Assembly (NCBI RefSeq): GCF_022549215.1
Contig: NZ_JAKZFC010000009.1
Coordinates: 1-64,000 of the forward strand
Direction: 5' to 3'
DNA from: Solibacillus palustris
Lineage (GTDB): Bacteria; Bacillota; Bacilli; Bacillales_A; Planococcaceae
DNA: 64,000 nt
Shown here: piece after piece, positions 54,098 through 62,057 of the stretch
Layout: each line of letters begins with the position of its first letter
How positions within the stretch are numbered: position 1 is the stretch's first letter
Notes under the pieces: generated by a model
Told to the model about the DNA's origin: nothing
Seen by the model: only the letters and a program-made list of their open reading frames with translations
The model's database searches: none
Made by a program: the position numbers and the translations under genes

Positions 54098-54709
54098 TCA
54101 TTCTTTTAGTTGTTTATATCTTCGATCACGTAGCTCGTACCATAGCACACAAATAATAAACCATGTATAGCCTATACTCCATCCTGCAAGCACATCAGTA
54201 GCAAAGTGACGGCTTTCTGCAATTCGTGATAAACCTATTAAGCAAGCTAACACAATGGCCGCAATCCATACAAGTGTTGTGCGTTTATGGTTCGTTGTTA
54301 TTTTTGAAAATAAATAAGCTAACATAAACAAGTAAAGTACACTCATTTGCGAGTGTCCAGATGGGAAGCTATAAGATGTTAATTGCTCTGCAATTTCAGG
54401 TCGTGGGCGCTCAAAAAATGCCTTAAGCCCCTGATTGATTGCCGTTCCAGCTGCCATCGTTAACATAACATACAACATTACACGGTAATTTTTTTCCTTA
54501 AACCAAAAATAAAAGAACACCATTAAAGTCACAATGACAACAAACACCGTCTCACCTAAATAATGAAACAACCCGATAAATTCATTACCGCGCAGTATAG
54601 ATGCAATTCGTTCGTCAAACGCCATAAAGCTTGATGATTTAAAATTAAATGCCATTACTAAAAAAACGGCGAATGTAACAAGTGCTAATGGATATGCCCA
54701 TTTTTTCAA
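54098..54709 (-). CDS. PAP2 superfamily membrane phosphatase
   Basis: 203 residues, five to six membrane helices. The three PAP2 motifs are complete: KAFFERPRP, FPSGHSQ and SRIAESRHFATD. Such enzymes dephosphorylate undecaprenyl-PP or phosphatidylglycerol-phosphate at the outer face; the substrate is open. The start is a TTG seven bases after AGGA; the only in-frame ATG is inside the first helix. Confidence 0.88.
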   Translation of the reverse strand: MKKWAYPLALVTFAVFLVMAFNFKSSSFMAFDERIASILRGNEFIGLFHYLGETVFVVIVTLMVFFYFWFKEKNYRVMLYVMLTMAAGTAINQGLKAFFERPRPEIAEQLTSYSFPSGHSQMSVLYLFMLAYLFSKITTNHKRTTLVWIAAIVLACLIGLSRIAESRHFATDVLAGWSIGYTWFIICVLWYELRDRRYKQLKE

Positions 54710-54774
54710 ATTTATTTCCTACTTTCCAAACTAACAATTCTTACATGTATTTTAACATAGTGTCCCTTTCAAAT

Positions 54775-54811
54775 AAAAAAACTACTTCACCTCTTGTTCG
54801 GATGAAGTAGT
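54775..54811 (-). terminator. Terminator of the IsdG/HmoA-like gene
   Basis: Stem ACTACTTCA/TGAAGTAGT followed by six T on the minus strand. Confidence 0.82.
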
Positions 54812-54823
54812 TGGACAATAAAA

Positions 54824-55156
54824 TTACTCTACGACTGTATAGTTACCATGTTCCATTGAAATCACAAATTCTGGCTTCGGCGGTTTACCACCGTGCTCAG
54901 CAATTTTCTTTTTATGACCAGCAATATGCTCTGGGCTCTTTTCCCAAGCCTTCCATGCCTCTTCTGATTCCCAGCGAATAATCATGACAACTTCTTCTTC
55001 CCCACGACGAACATTTTTCACTAAAAGTTCGCGACTGATGAAGCCTCCGCGTTGCTCTAATAATGATGGACCTTGATCGGGCTTTTTGCTAAAGCGTTCA
55101 ATAATTTTATCTGAATTGCCTTCTGTTACTGTCCATTTACGGATTTGTACGAACAT
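54824..55156 (-). CDS. IsdG/HmoA-like heme-degrading monooxygenase family protein
   Basis: 110 residues of the dimeric alpha/beta ABM fold: FVQIRKWTVTEGNSDKIIERF at the start and MIIRWESEEAWKAWEKSPEH then IAGHKKK, which hold the W and H of the IsdG active site by eye. The position of the IsdG Asn appears to be Ile here, so heme oxygenase activity is less sure. The ATG has AAAGGAG eight bases ahead. It follows the siderophore importer, a fitting iron-supply context. Confidence 0.78.
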   Translation of the reverse strand: MFVQIRKWTVTEGNSDKIIERFSKKPDQGPSLLEQRGGFISRELLVKNVRRGEEEVVMIIRWESEEAWKAWEKSPEHIAGHKKKIAEHGGKPPKPEFVISMEHGNYTVVE

Positions 55157-55171
55157 CAAAATCGCTCCTTT

Positions 55172-55203
55172 AAAAAAAGCATGCCTCAAGTTTGAGACAT
55201 GCT
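55172..55203 (-). terminator. Terminator of the siderophore-binding protein gene
   Basis: Stem GCATGTCTCA/TTGAGGCATGC (minor mismatch) followed by seven T on the minus strand. Confidence 0.8.
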
Positions 55204-55217
55204 CCGTATTCATGAAA

Positions 55218-56270
55218 TTATTTTAATTCGTTTAAGATTTCATCTAACTTGTCAACTTCAGTTGTTACACCGTTAGAAGAGAAGTACCAGTTTACCCCAT
55301 CAAGGTAAACGATTTTGCCTTCTTTATAAGCACGAGTTTGTTTGATGATATCATTTTCGATATCAGCTTTGATTGTTTCTACATCAGAAGCTGTACGGTC
55401 GATAATTAATAATACTTCAGGGTCTACAGAAAGGATTGATTCATAAGAGAAATCCGAACCGTGTGAAGATGAAGTAATTTCAGTTGTTGATGGTTTGAAG
55501 CCAAAGTCATTGTAAACGTAAGCAAAACGAGAATCTGGACCGTTATCGAAACCAGAGATTTTCTTGTCGTTGTACATTGCTACTAAAGCATTTTCATAAC
55601 CAGCAGCTTTTTCTTTCACTTGGTCTACTTTTGCTTGTAAGTTTGCTTTTAACTCTTCTGCTTTTTCTTCTTTACCGAAGATTTGAGCAGCTAAGTCTAC
55701 AGTTTCGAATACACCGTCGACATAGTTTTCGTTGTCAGAACCAATGAATACAACGTTTGGCGTAATCTCTTTTAATTCTTCATAGAACGGTGCTTGACGA
55801 CCAGAGATGAAGATTGCATCTGGGTTAGCAGCTGCTACTTTTTCGAAGTCAATTTGTTTTAATGAACCAACGTCTGCTACTGAATCGTTTACGTATTTTT
55901 CTTTAATGTGAGTTGGGATGTTCCCTTTACCACCGTTTGCTGCTATACCAACGATACCTTCAACGCCTAATGCATCAAGTGTATCTAAGAAGCCATAGTC
56001 GAATACGATAATGTTTTTTGGAGCTTCTTCAAATGTTACATCTTCGAAAGTAATTGATTTACCGTCTTCTGTTTCACTACCTGCAGTAAGTGGAGATACA
56101 GTCATTGGGAATACTGGTGCTTCTGTAGCTGCATTTTCTTTGCTATCAGTTGCATTCTGCTCAGTAGACGCTTGATCGTTTGTACCCTCTGTTTTTGACT
56201 CTTCATCCGAGCCACATGCTGCTAACATTAATGTTAAGGCTGCTGCCGTTAAGAATTTCCACTTTTTCAT
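55218..56270 (-). CDS. yclQ: Siderophore-binding lipoprotein (YclQ/FpuA type)
   Basis: 350 residues: lipoprotein signal with lipobox LAAC (C19), a Ser/Thr/Glu-rich linker (about 20-50), then a class III periplasmic-binding fold (PKNIIVFDYGFLDTLDALG, ADVGSLKQIDFEKVAAANPD). By order and type it matches B. subtilis YclQ, the petrobactin receptor. It has its own promoter and Fur box in the 184-base gap after the ATPase gene, so it can be made in excess. Confidence 0.88.
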   Translation of the reverse strand: MKKWKFLTAAALTLMLAACGSDEESKTEGTNDQASTEQNATDSKENAATEAPVFPMTVSPLTAGSETEDGKSITFEDVTFEEAPKNIIVFDYGFLDTLDALGVEGIVGIAANGGKGNIPTHIKEKYVNDSVADVGSLKQIDFEKVAAANPDAIFISGRQAPFYEELKEITPNVVFIGSDNENYVDGVFETVDLAAQIFGKEEKAEELKANLQAKVDQVKEKAAGYENALVAMYNDKKISGFDNGPDSRFAYVYNDFGFKPSTTEITSSSHGSDFSYESILSVDPEVLLIIDRTASDVETIKADIENDIIKQTRAYKEGKIVYLDGVNWYFSSNGVTTEVDKLDEILNELK

Positions 56271-56310
56271 TTCTACTATTTCCTCCTAAATTGATACCAC
56301 CAGTTGATAG

Positions 56311-56325
56311 TGATAATCGTTTTCA
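56311..56325 (-). promoter_or_regulatory. Fur box before yclQ
   Basis: TGATAAT-C-GTTTTCA, a 7-1-7 Fur motif with two mismatches, just downstream of the expected transcription start of the yclQ promoter. Confidence 0.6.
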
Positions 56326-56338
56326 TCGTACTAACGTC

Positions 56339-56367
56339 AGTCTAATGCAACTGTGTAATATTGTCAA
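56339..56367 (-). promoter_or_regulatory. Internal promoter for yclQ
   Basis: Minus strand TTGACA, 17-base spacer, TAGACT, about 70 bases before the start codon. Confidence 0.65.
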
Positions 56368-56454
56368 TCATTTTCTTGAAATCAAGATTCATTCTCAATC
56401 GATTTTCAAGAAATAAATGCATAAGCGAGAAAAACTTATACATTTATTCATTAA

Positions 56455-57222
56455 TTAGCTATGTGAATTAAAATACACGCAAATACGACAACCATCTTGT
56501 TCTTGAACAGGAATATGCATGTCATATACTTCTCGTAATGCTTCAGAGTTAATAATTTCATGTGTCGGGCCATCTTTTACAAGACGTCCATTTTTTAATG
56601 CAACGATGCGATCTGAATATACTGAGGCAAAGTTAATATCATGTAGGACAATAACAACCGTTTTACCTAGCTCATCTACTAACTTACGTAAAATTTTCAT
56701 AATTTGAACTGAGTGCTTCATGTCTAAGTTATTTAACGGCTCGTCCAGTAAAATGTACTCCGTATCTTGCGCAATAACCATCGAAATAAATGCACGTTGT
56801 TTTTGACCACCTGATAACTCATCTAAAAATTTATCCTGCATATCACCAAGCGTCATATATTCAATTGCACGGTCTATATGTTCTTCATCTTCTGGTGTTA
56901 AACGACCTTTTGAGTAAGGATAACGACCAAATGCTACAAGCTCACGCACCGTCAAGCGAACATTAAGATGATTCGACTGACGTAAAATTGCTACTCGCTT
57001 TGCAAAATCATTGGATTTCATTTTTTTGACGTTATTTTGATCTAATAATACTTCACCAGTATCTGCATCCATCAGACGGCTCACCATTGATAGTAATGTT
57101 GATTTACCTGCACCGTTTGGTCCAATAAATGATGTAATTGCTTTCGGCTGAATCTTTAATGTAACATCTTCAACAACTGGTTTTTTTCCAAAGCTTTTAG
57201 AAAGCCCCTTTATTTCGATCAT
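56455..57222 (-). CDS. yclP: Siderophore ABC transporter ATPase (YclP type)
   Basis: 255 residues: Walker A GPNGAGKST near residue 37, Q-loop, signature LSGGQKQRAFI, Walker B YILLDEPLNNLD, switch VLHDINFAS. It powers the importer. Its start overlaps the upstream permease gene by four bases. Confidence 0.93.
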   Translation of the reverse strand: MIEIKGLSKSFGKKPVVEDVTLKIQPKAITSFIGPNGAGKSTLLSMVSRLMDADTGEVLLDQNNVKKMKSNDFAKRVAILRQSNHLNVRLTVRELVAFGRYPYSKGRLTPEDEEHIDRAIEYMTLGDMQDKFLDELSGGQKQRAFISMVIAQDTEYILLDEPLNNLDMKHSVQIMKILRKLVDELGKTVVIVLHDINFASVYSDRIVALKNGRLVKDGPTHEIINSEALREVYDMHIPVQEQDGCRICVYFNSHS

Positions 57223-58175
57223 GCTGCTTTCCTACTTTCTCTCAATATTAGATAAATAAAGTACAGACCACCAACAAAGTTAATAATCACGCTAATTGTT
57301 GTACTTAACTCAAAGACATGCAGTACTAAGAACTGCCCACCGACAAGTGCAATGATACTAATTAAACTTGCACCCGCAATTAAAACGGAATGCTTGTACG
57401 TTGCAAAATATTGATATGCTAAGTTCGAAACGATTAACCCTAAGAATGTAATCGGACCAACTAAAGCGGTAGAAGTTGCAATTAAAACAGACGATAAAAT
57501 TAATACTTTTAAAACGATATTATCGTAGTTAACACCTAGGTTCATGGCATTTTCACGCCCTAAAGTCATTACGTCTAAATCACGTAATAATCGATAACCA
57601 TAAATAAAGGCCGCACCTAAAATAACGAGTGCAATTATTAATAACTCCGTTTTCACATTCATGAAGCTCGCGAATAAACGCGCCTGTAAGCCTTCATATT
57701 CGACAGGGTCAATAATTACTTGAAGGAATGTTACAAAGCTTCCGAGTAATGTCCCAATAATCATCCCCGCAAGTAATAGTAAGAAAATCGGATATTTATC
57801 GGCACGGAATAAGAAACGATATAATATTAGTGCGAATAGCACCATCGCAACTATCGATAACCCGAAGTTTAAGTAACGGCTCACAACGAAAATCGATGCT
57901 GAACCAGCAAAGAAGAAAATTATTGTTTGAACAACTTCATACATCGAGTCAACACCCATCATAGACGGTGTTAATAAACGGTTATGTGTTACCGTTTGGA
58001 ATGTTACCGTTGCATAGGCAATCGCTGTACCTGTAATAATCATCGCCAGTACGCGCTCTACACGTTTTGGAAAGGCATAGCTAAAGCCGCCCTGAATATT
58101 ATAAAAACAGAATAGCAATACACAAATAATCGCAATAACTGCTAACACTATTAACTTCGTACTATTTTTTCGCAT
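57219..58175 (-). CDS. yclO: Siderophore ABC transporter permease (YclO type)
   Basis: 318 residues, FecCD fold with about nine helices. HNRLLTPSMMGVDSMYE, LGRENAMNLGVNYD and VGPITFLGLIVSNLAYQ are family blocks; the last faces the ATPase. It overlaps the first permease gene by 14 bases. Confidence 0.92.
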   Translation of the reverse strand: MRKNSTKLIVLAVIAIICVLLFCFYNIQGGFSYAFPKRVERVLAMIITGTAIAYATVTFQTVTHNRLLTPSMMGVDSMYEVVQTIIFFFAGSASIFVVSRYLNFGLSIVAMVLFALILYRFLFRADKYPIFLLLLAGMIIGTLLGSFVTFLQVIIDPVEYEGLQARLFASFMNVKTELLIIALVILGAAFIYGYRLLRDLDVMTLGRENAMNLGVNYDNIVLKVLILSSVLIATSTALVGPITFLGLIVSNLAYQYFATYKHSVLIAGASLISIIALVGGQFLVLHVFELSTTISVIINFVGGLYFIYLILRESRKAA

Positions 58176-59118
58176 ATGCTTTCCCCCTAAATAACATGAC
58201 TAAGAAGATTGCACTGCCGATGACAGCAACTGTCGTATTAACTGGAATTTCGAACGGATAGACAATAATACGGCTAATAATATCACAGAATAATAGAAAC
58301 GCAGCCCCTAAGAAAATCGTATGTGGAATCGTTTTACGTAAATTGTCTCCTAAATATAACGAAACTAAGTTCGGTACGATTAATCCTAAGAATGGAATAA
58401 TCCCGACTGTTAATACTACCGTAGTGGAAATAAGTGCTACGAGTACTAAACCAAGATTTAGCACAGTACGATAACTTAATCCTAAGTTTTTTGCGAAATC
58501 TTCACCCATTCCGGCAACCGTAAATTTGTTGGCATATAAATACGCTAGAAGTATTGCTGGAACCGCTACATAAAGTAACTCATATCGCCCTGACACAACA
58601 AGCGTAAAACTCCCTAAGAAGAATGTGTCAACACTTTGCATTACTTCTGCTTCGTACGCAATAAATGTAGAAATTGCGCCGATAATATTCCCATACATAA
58701 TCCCGATTAGTGGAACGAAAATAACGTCCTTGAACTTTATACTTTCAAGAAGACGCATGAAAATCATCATACCGATTAATGCAAATGTAAAACTGAAGAT
58801 TATTTTCTCCATATAACCTACACTTGTAAAGAATACCATCGATACAACAATACCAAGCTTTGCAGCGTCAAGTGTACCCGAAGTAGTCGGTGATACAAAC
58901 TTGTTACGACTTAAGCTTTGCATAATTAAACCTGAAATCCCCATCCCTGCCCCAGCAAGTATGATCGCCATTAATCGCGGCACTCGACTCATTAAGAAAA
59001 TCTGCGTTTTATCTGAATCTAGGTCCAATAAATCAGATGGTTTAATGTCGATTGCTCCGATAAATAGTGATACGAAGGACAAGATGATAGTTGCGACTAC
59101 AAGCATCCAAAGTCTCAT
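58162..59118 (-). CDS. yclN: Siderophore ABC transporter permease (YclN type)
   Basis: 318 residues, FecCD fold. SRVPRLMAIILAGAGMGISG, MQSLSRNKFVSPTTSG, GMGEDFAKNLGLSYR and GIIPFLGLIVPNLV are family blocks. It is the first gene of a permease-permease-ATPase-receptor order identical to yclNOPQ. The ribosome site is weak (GTGGGAAA). Two Fur-like boxes and a promoter precede it. Confidence 0.92.
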   Translation of the reverse strand: MRLWMLVVATIILSFVSLFIGAIDIKPSDLLDLDSDKTQIFLMSRVPRLMAIILAGAGMGISGLIMQSLSRNKFVSPTTSGTLDAAKLGIVVSMVFFTSVGYMEKIIFSFTFALIGMMIFMRLLESIKFKDVIFVPLIGIMYGNIIGAISTFIAYEAEVMQSVDTFFLGSFTLVVSGRYELLYVAVPAILLAYLYANKFTVAGMGEDFAKNLGLSYRTVLNLGLVLVALISTTVVLTVGIIPFLGLIVPNLVSLYLGDNLRKTIPHTIFLGAAFLLFCDIISRIIVYPFEIPVNTTVAVIGSAIFLVMLFRGKAYAKK

Positions 59119-59159
59119 ATCATTTTCCCACTATTCTCTATATATTTTTATGTTCTCAC

Positions 59160-59174
59160 TGAAAATGAGAATCA
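59160..59174 (-). promoter_or_regulatory. Fur box 2 of yclN
   Basis: TGAAAAT-G-AGAATCA, 7-1-7 Fur-like with three mismatches from TGATAAT-N-ATTATCA; between promoter and start codon. Confidence 0.55.
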
Positions 59175-59189
59175 TTCATTCCCTTCATT

Positions 59190-59218
59190 ATTATATAATT
59201 GCTGATAATGAAAATCAA
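59190..59218 (-). promoter_or_regulatory. yclN operon promoter
   Basis: Minus strand TTGATT, 17-base spacer, TATAAT; the -35 is embedded in Fur box 1. Confidence 0.7.
59203..59217 (-). promoter_or_regulatory. Fur box 1 of yclN
   Basis: TGATAAT-G-AAAATCA, two mismatches from the 7-1-7 consensus, overlapping the -35. Confidence 0.7.
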
Positions 59219-59345
59219 ACACCCTATTTCTAACTAAAACTGCATTGAAATGAAAAAGACAGAAATCCAGGCCATTTGAGCAATAATGCTATGTATTTGG
59301 ACAAATTATGTATTTTATTTTTAATTTCCCAAAAACAAACATAGA

Positions 59346-59557
59346 AATGCCCAAAAAGTATTTACTTTTTGGGCATTGTCCGTCTCATATATTAATAATC
59401 TACTGTAGGCGTTGCTTCTACGGTTGTCGCAAGTAAAGAATGAATGCTAAAAACCTCACGTCCTGTGACAACGCATTCATGACTAGCTTCGTGCTAGCCT
59501 CCACTCTCGACTTAAAGGGAATGTCCCAGAATCATTTCTAGGACATTCCCTTTTCCA
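59346..59557 (+). repeat. Family A structured repeat, copy A4
   Basis: 212 bp. First stem TGCCCAAAAAGT/ACTTTTTGGGCA is perfect (12 bp); CTAGC/GCTAG where A2 and A3 have CCAGC/GCTGG; final stem GGGAATGTCC/GGACATTCCC perfect, followed by TTTT. It ends at the stop codon of the racemase/OSBS gene. Confidence 0.88.
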
Positions 59558-60667
59558 TTAGATAGAAAAAATTCGTTTTTTAATGGTGTATTTTTCAAGT
59601 GCGTTACGATTTACTTGATAACCCAAACCAATTGCTTGCGGAACTGTAATATAGCCGTTATCCACCGTTACTTCTGGCGTAATAATATCCTCATCCCAAT
59701 AACGACTTGATGCTGCCGTATCACCAGGCATTGTGAAATTTCCGAGACTTGTAAGTGCTACATTTTGCGCACGACCAATGCCCGCTTCTAGCATTCCTCC
59801 ACACCATACGGGAATATTTTTCTCCGCGCAGTAATCATGAATGCGTTTTGCTTCACTAATGCCACCTACTCGGGCAATTTTTATGTTCACAACACGACAT
59901 CCACCAGCTTCAATAGCCTTTCGAGCATCGTTTAAAGACGTAATACTTTCATCTAGGCAAATCGGTGTTTTAATATGCTTTTGTAATGTAGCATGGTCAA
60001 CAAAATCATCATTGGCAAGTGGCTGCTCAATCATCATTAAATTAAATTCATCTAGTTGCTTTAATAGCTCTATTTCGTTTAACGTATACGATGAGTTGGC
60101 GTCTGCCATAAGTGGCACATTTGGAAACGCATTGCGAATCGTACGTATAAGTTCAATGTCCTTGCCTGGTTTGATTTTTACCTTTATACGTTTATAGCCT
60201 TCATCTAGGAAGCGCCCTATTGTGGCAATGAGTTGTTCCTCAGTTGGTTGCAGACCAATGCTAATACCCACTTCAATTTTTTGTTGCGTACCACCAATTA
60301 CTTCAGCTAAAGATTTGTTTTGTTGCTGTGCATAAATATCCCATACTGCGCCTTCAATTGATGCTTTTGCCATTTGATTCCGGCGAATTGGGCGGAAAAT
60401 TTCATATACTTCATCAGGATGTGCCATTTCGGTACCTAATAACGTTGGAATTAAAAAATCCTCTAGCATATGTAGCGATGTTTTAAAAGTTTCCTCCGTA
60501 TACGAAGGTTCTTCAAACGCAACGCCTTCCCCCCAACCGATCGTGCCGGCTTCATCCTTTGCTTCAAGTACGATGAATTTTTTATTTTGCATCGTGCCTA
60601 GGCTCGTTGTAAAAGGCGTTTTCATGTTCATTTCGACTTCATATAATATTACTTCTAATAATTTCAT
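59558..60667 (-). CDS. N-acylamino-acid racemase / o-succinylbenzoate synthase family enzyme
   Basis: 369 residues, enolase superfamily of the MenC/NSAR group. Catalytic residues by position: KxK with K164 (IKVKIKPG), metal ligands D189 (LMADANSS), E214 (MMIEQPLA), D239 (CLDESIT) and second lysine K263 (VNIKIARVGG). Family members can be OSBS for menaquinone or racemise N-succinyl amino acids. No men gene is nearby, but a GNAT gene and an M20 relic are, which favours the NSAR D-amino-acid pathway. Confidence 0.88.
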   Translation of the reverse strand: MKLLEVILYEVEMNMKTPFTTSLGTMQNKKFIVLEAKDEAGTIGWGEGVAFEEPSYTEETFKTSLHMLEDFLIPTLLGTEMAHPDEVYEIFRPIRRNQMAKASIEGAVWDIYAQQQNKSLAEVIGGTQQKIEVGISIGLQPTEEQLIATIGRFLDEGYKRIKVKIKPGKDIELIRTIRNAFPNVPLMADANSSYTLNEIELLKQLDEFNLMMIEQPLANDDFVDHATLQKHIKTPICLDESITSLNDARKAIEAGGCRVVNIKIARVGGISEAKRIHDYCAEKNIPVWCGGMLEAGIGRAQNVALTSLGNFTMPGDTAASSRYWDEDIITPEVTVDNGYITVPQAIGLGYQVNRNALEKYTIKKRIFSI

Positions 60668-60679
60668 AATGGGCTCCTA

Positions 60680-61513
60680 TTACAGAGCAAATAGCGTGCG
60701 CTTTACAAGTACGTAATGGCTAATATGCTCATCTTTTTTGATGAGATGAATGATTTTATAGCCTTGCTTAAACATTTCCTGCATAATATGACGTGTTTTA
60801 TAGCGCCAATCCTCCGCTAATGCTGGACTTTCTACTTTAATTTTTTGGAAGTTTGTCGGAATCGGTAATAGGTATGCGTCATAAATCAATGCTTCCCCCA
60901 TACGAAACGTCTGCTTAGGATCTAATGTAGGTAAACCAACCATATTAGGAACGCACTCTACAACTGGTATCGCCTCTTCGATTAATTCATCCACTTTAGC
61001 ATCCCATCGTAAATAATCGTTATCGACAAGTTGCCACTCCACCCAAAGGCGATCTGTCGGTAATGAGCGGTTGAACGGGTCTTCCATTTCACCATAGCAA
61101 TTTTCAATATACGTATCACTGTGGCTTCGTAATTTTGTGAAGTTTAAAAAACCATTACGCGCTTCAAGCGGATCAAACGTCCATCGGCAATTGCGATAAC
61201 CTCGATCAATCGCAAGATCTTTTAAGTAAATCTTCAATAGCTCGCCGACACCTTGCTCACGATAATTGCGCTTGATCCCAAGCATATGTGAATATAAATA
61301 AATCGATTCTTCCATATAGCCTGGACAGCTATAATTAAAACCAATAAGATCATCATTTAAATACGCACCTAATACAATGCCCCCAGTACGAATCGTAGCA
61401 ATCGTTTGATGAACTGGTATACTACCAACTGCCCAAATTTCATGCTCTAACTTGCGTGCCTCTTCAATTTGCTCAATTGTAGTCAATTCCTTAATCGTTA
61501 CTGATTTTAACAT
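60680..61513 (-). CDS. GNAT family acyltransferase linked to NSAR
   Basis: 277 residues: N-terminal GNAT domain (GIVLGAYLNDDLIGFNYSC, MLGIKRNYREQGVGELLKIY) and a C-terminal extension with WTFDPLEARNGFLNF and RLWVEWQL. It matches the GNAT encoded beside N-succinylamino-acid racemases in Bacillales, proposed to succinylate D-amino acids. It sits 12 bases upstream of the racemase gene in one transcript. The start follows GGGGAGG, which lies in the tail of the upstream M20 pseudogene. Confidence 0.83.
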   Translation of the reverse strand: MLKSVTIKELTTIEQIEEARKLEHEIWAVGSIPVHQTIATIRTGGIVLGAYLNDDLIGFNYSCPGYMEESIYLYSHMLGIKRNYREQGVGELLKIYLKDLAIDRGYRNCRWTFDPLEARNGFLNFTKLRSHSDTYIENCYGEMEDPFNRSLPTDRLWVEWQLVDNDYLRWDAKVDELIEEAIPVVECVPNMVGLPTLDPKQTFRMGEALIYDAYLLPIPTNFQKIKVESPALAEDWRYKTRHIMQEMFKQGYKIIHLIKKDEHISHYVLVKRTLFAL

Positions 61514-61519
61514 ACTTTT

Positions 61520-61910
61520 TTTCCTCCCCTGTAGTTACCTTTTGTAAAGCTAAATTAACAGCTATTGCTAATATTTGCAATCCAGTTAAAAGTCATTTTA
61601 CGTTAAACTCCATTTCTGGATGATGTAACCCCGAGAATAATCCGCTCCCTATCTCTATCATGGAAGCTTTAATATATGGGCGTTTTACCGCATATTAATG
61701 AAATCTTCGCCACCTGGTGTATAAAATGCTTCTTTAAAATAGTGCATACCAACTTCTTCAATAATGGCTTGTGCTAATAGTTGCTCGGCATTAGGATACC
61801 CACCATGCCCACAAAAATAATTGGCAAGTATCATGCCATAACGCATCAATATCAGAACGAAATATTACGCGTGGAATACCTTTACCTATATCTAAGTACA
61901 ACGCCCCCTT
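61520..61910 (-). pseudogene. Decayed M20 family amidohydrolase (N-acyl-L-amino-acid deacylase) remnant
   Basis: Minus-strand reading in several frames recovers M20 pieces in the right order: LDIGKGIPRVIFRSDIDALW; CGHGGYPNAEQLLAQ running into AIIEEVG and YTPGGEDFINMR; a TAA stop; IEIGSGLFSGLHHPEMEF; then in another frame LLTGLQILAIAVNLALQK. At least three frame changes, one in-frame stop, a missing N-terminus and a large internal deletion show it is dead: under 400 of about 1150 bases remain. It is upstream of the GNAT-NSAR pair, where the desuccinylase gene of that pathway is expected. Confidence 0.8.
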
Positions 61911-62018
61911 CCAGCAGTATCACATTAATCTTTTCAAATATTCTTATAATTCCAATTATAACCTACTACAGTATTAGTAAGTAGCCTTGTTTCTATTATT
62001 CCTTTTCGCCTAAAAGTA

Positions 62019-62052
62019 AAACCCCTGTTTTATTTATTAAAACAGGGGTTTT
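62019..62052. terminator. Terminator of the peptide transporter gene
   Basis: Stem AAAACCCCTGTTTT/AAAACAGGGGTTTT with a short loop, usable in both directions. Confidence 0.85.
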
Positions 62053-62057
62053 CCGAA

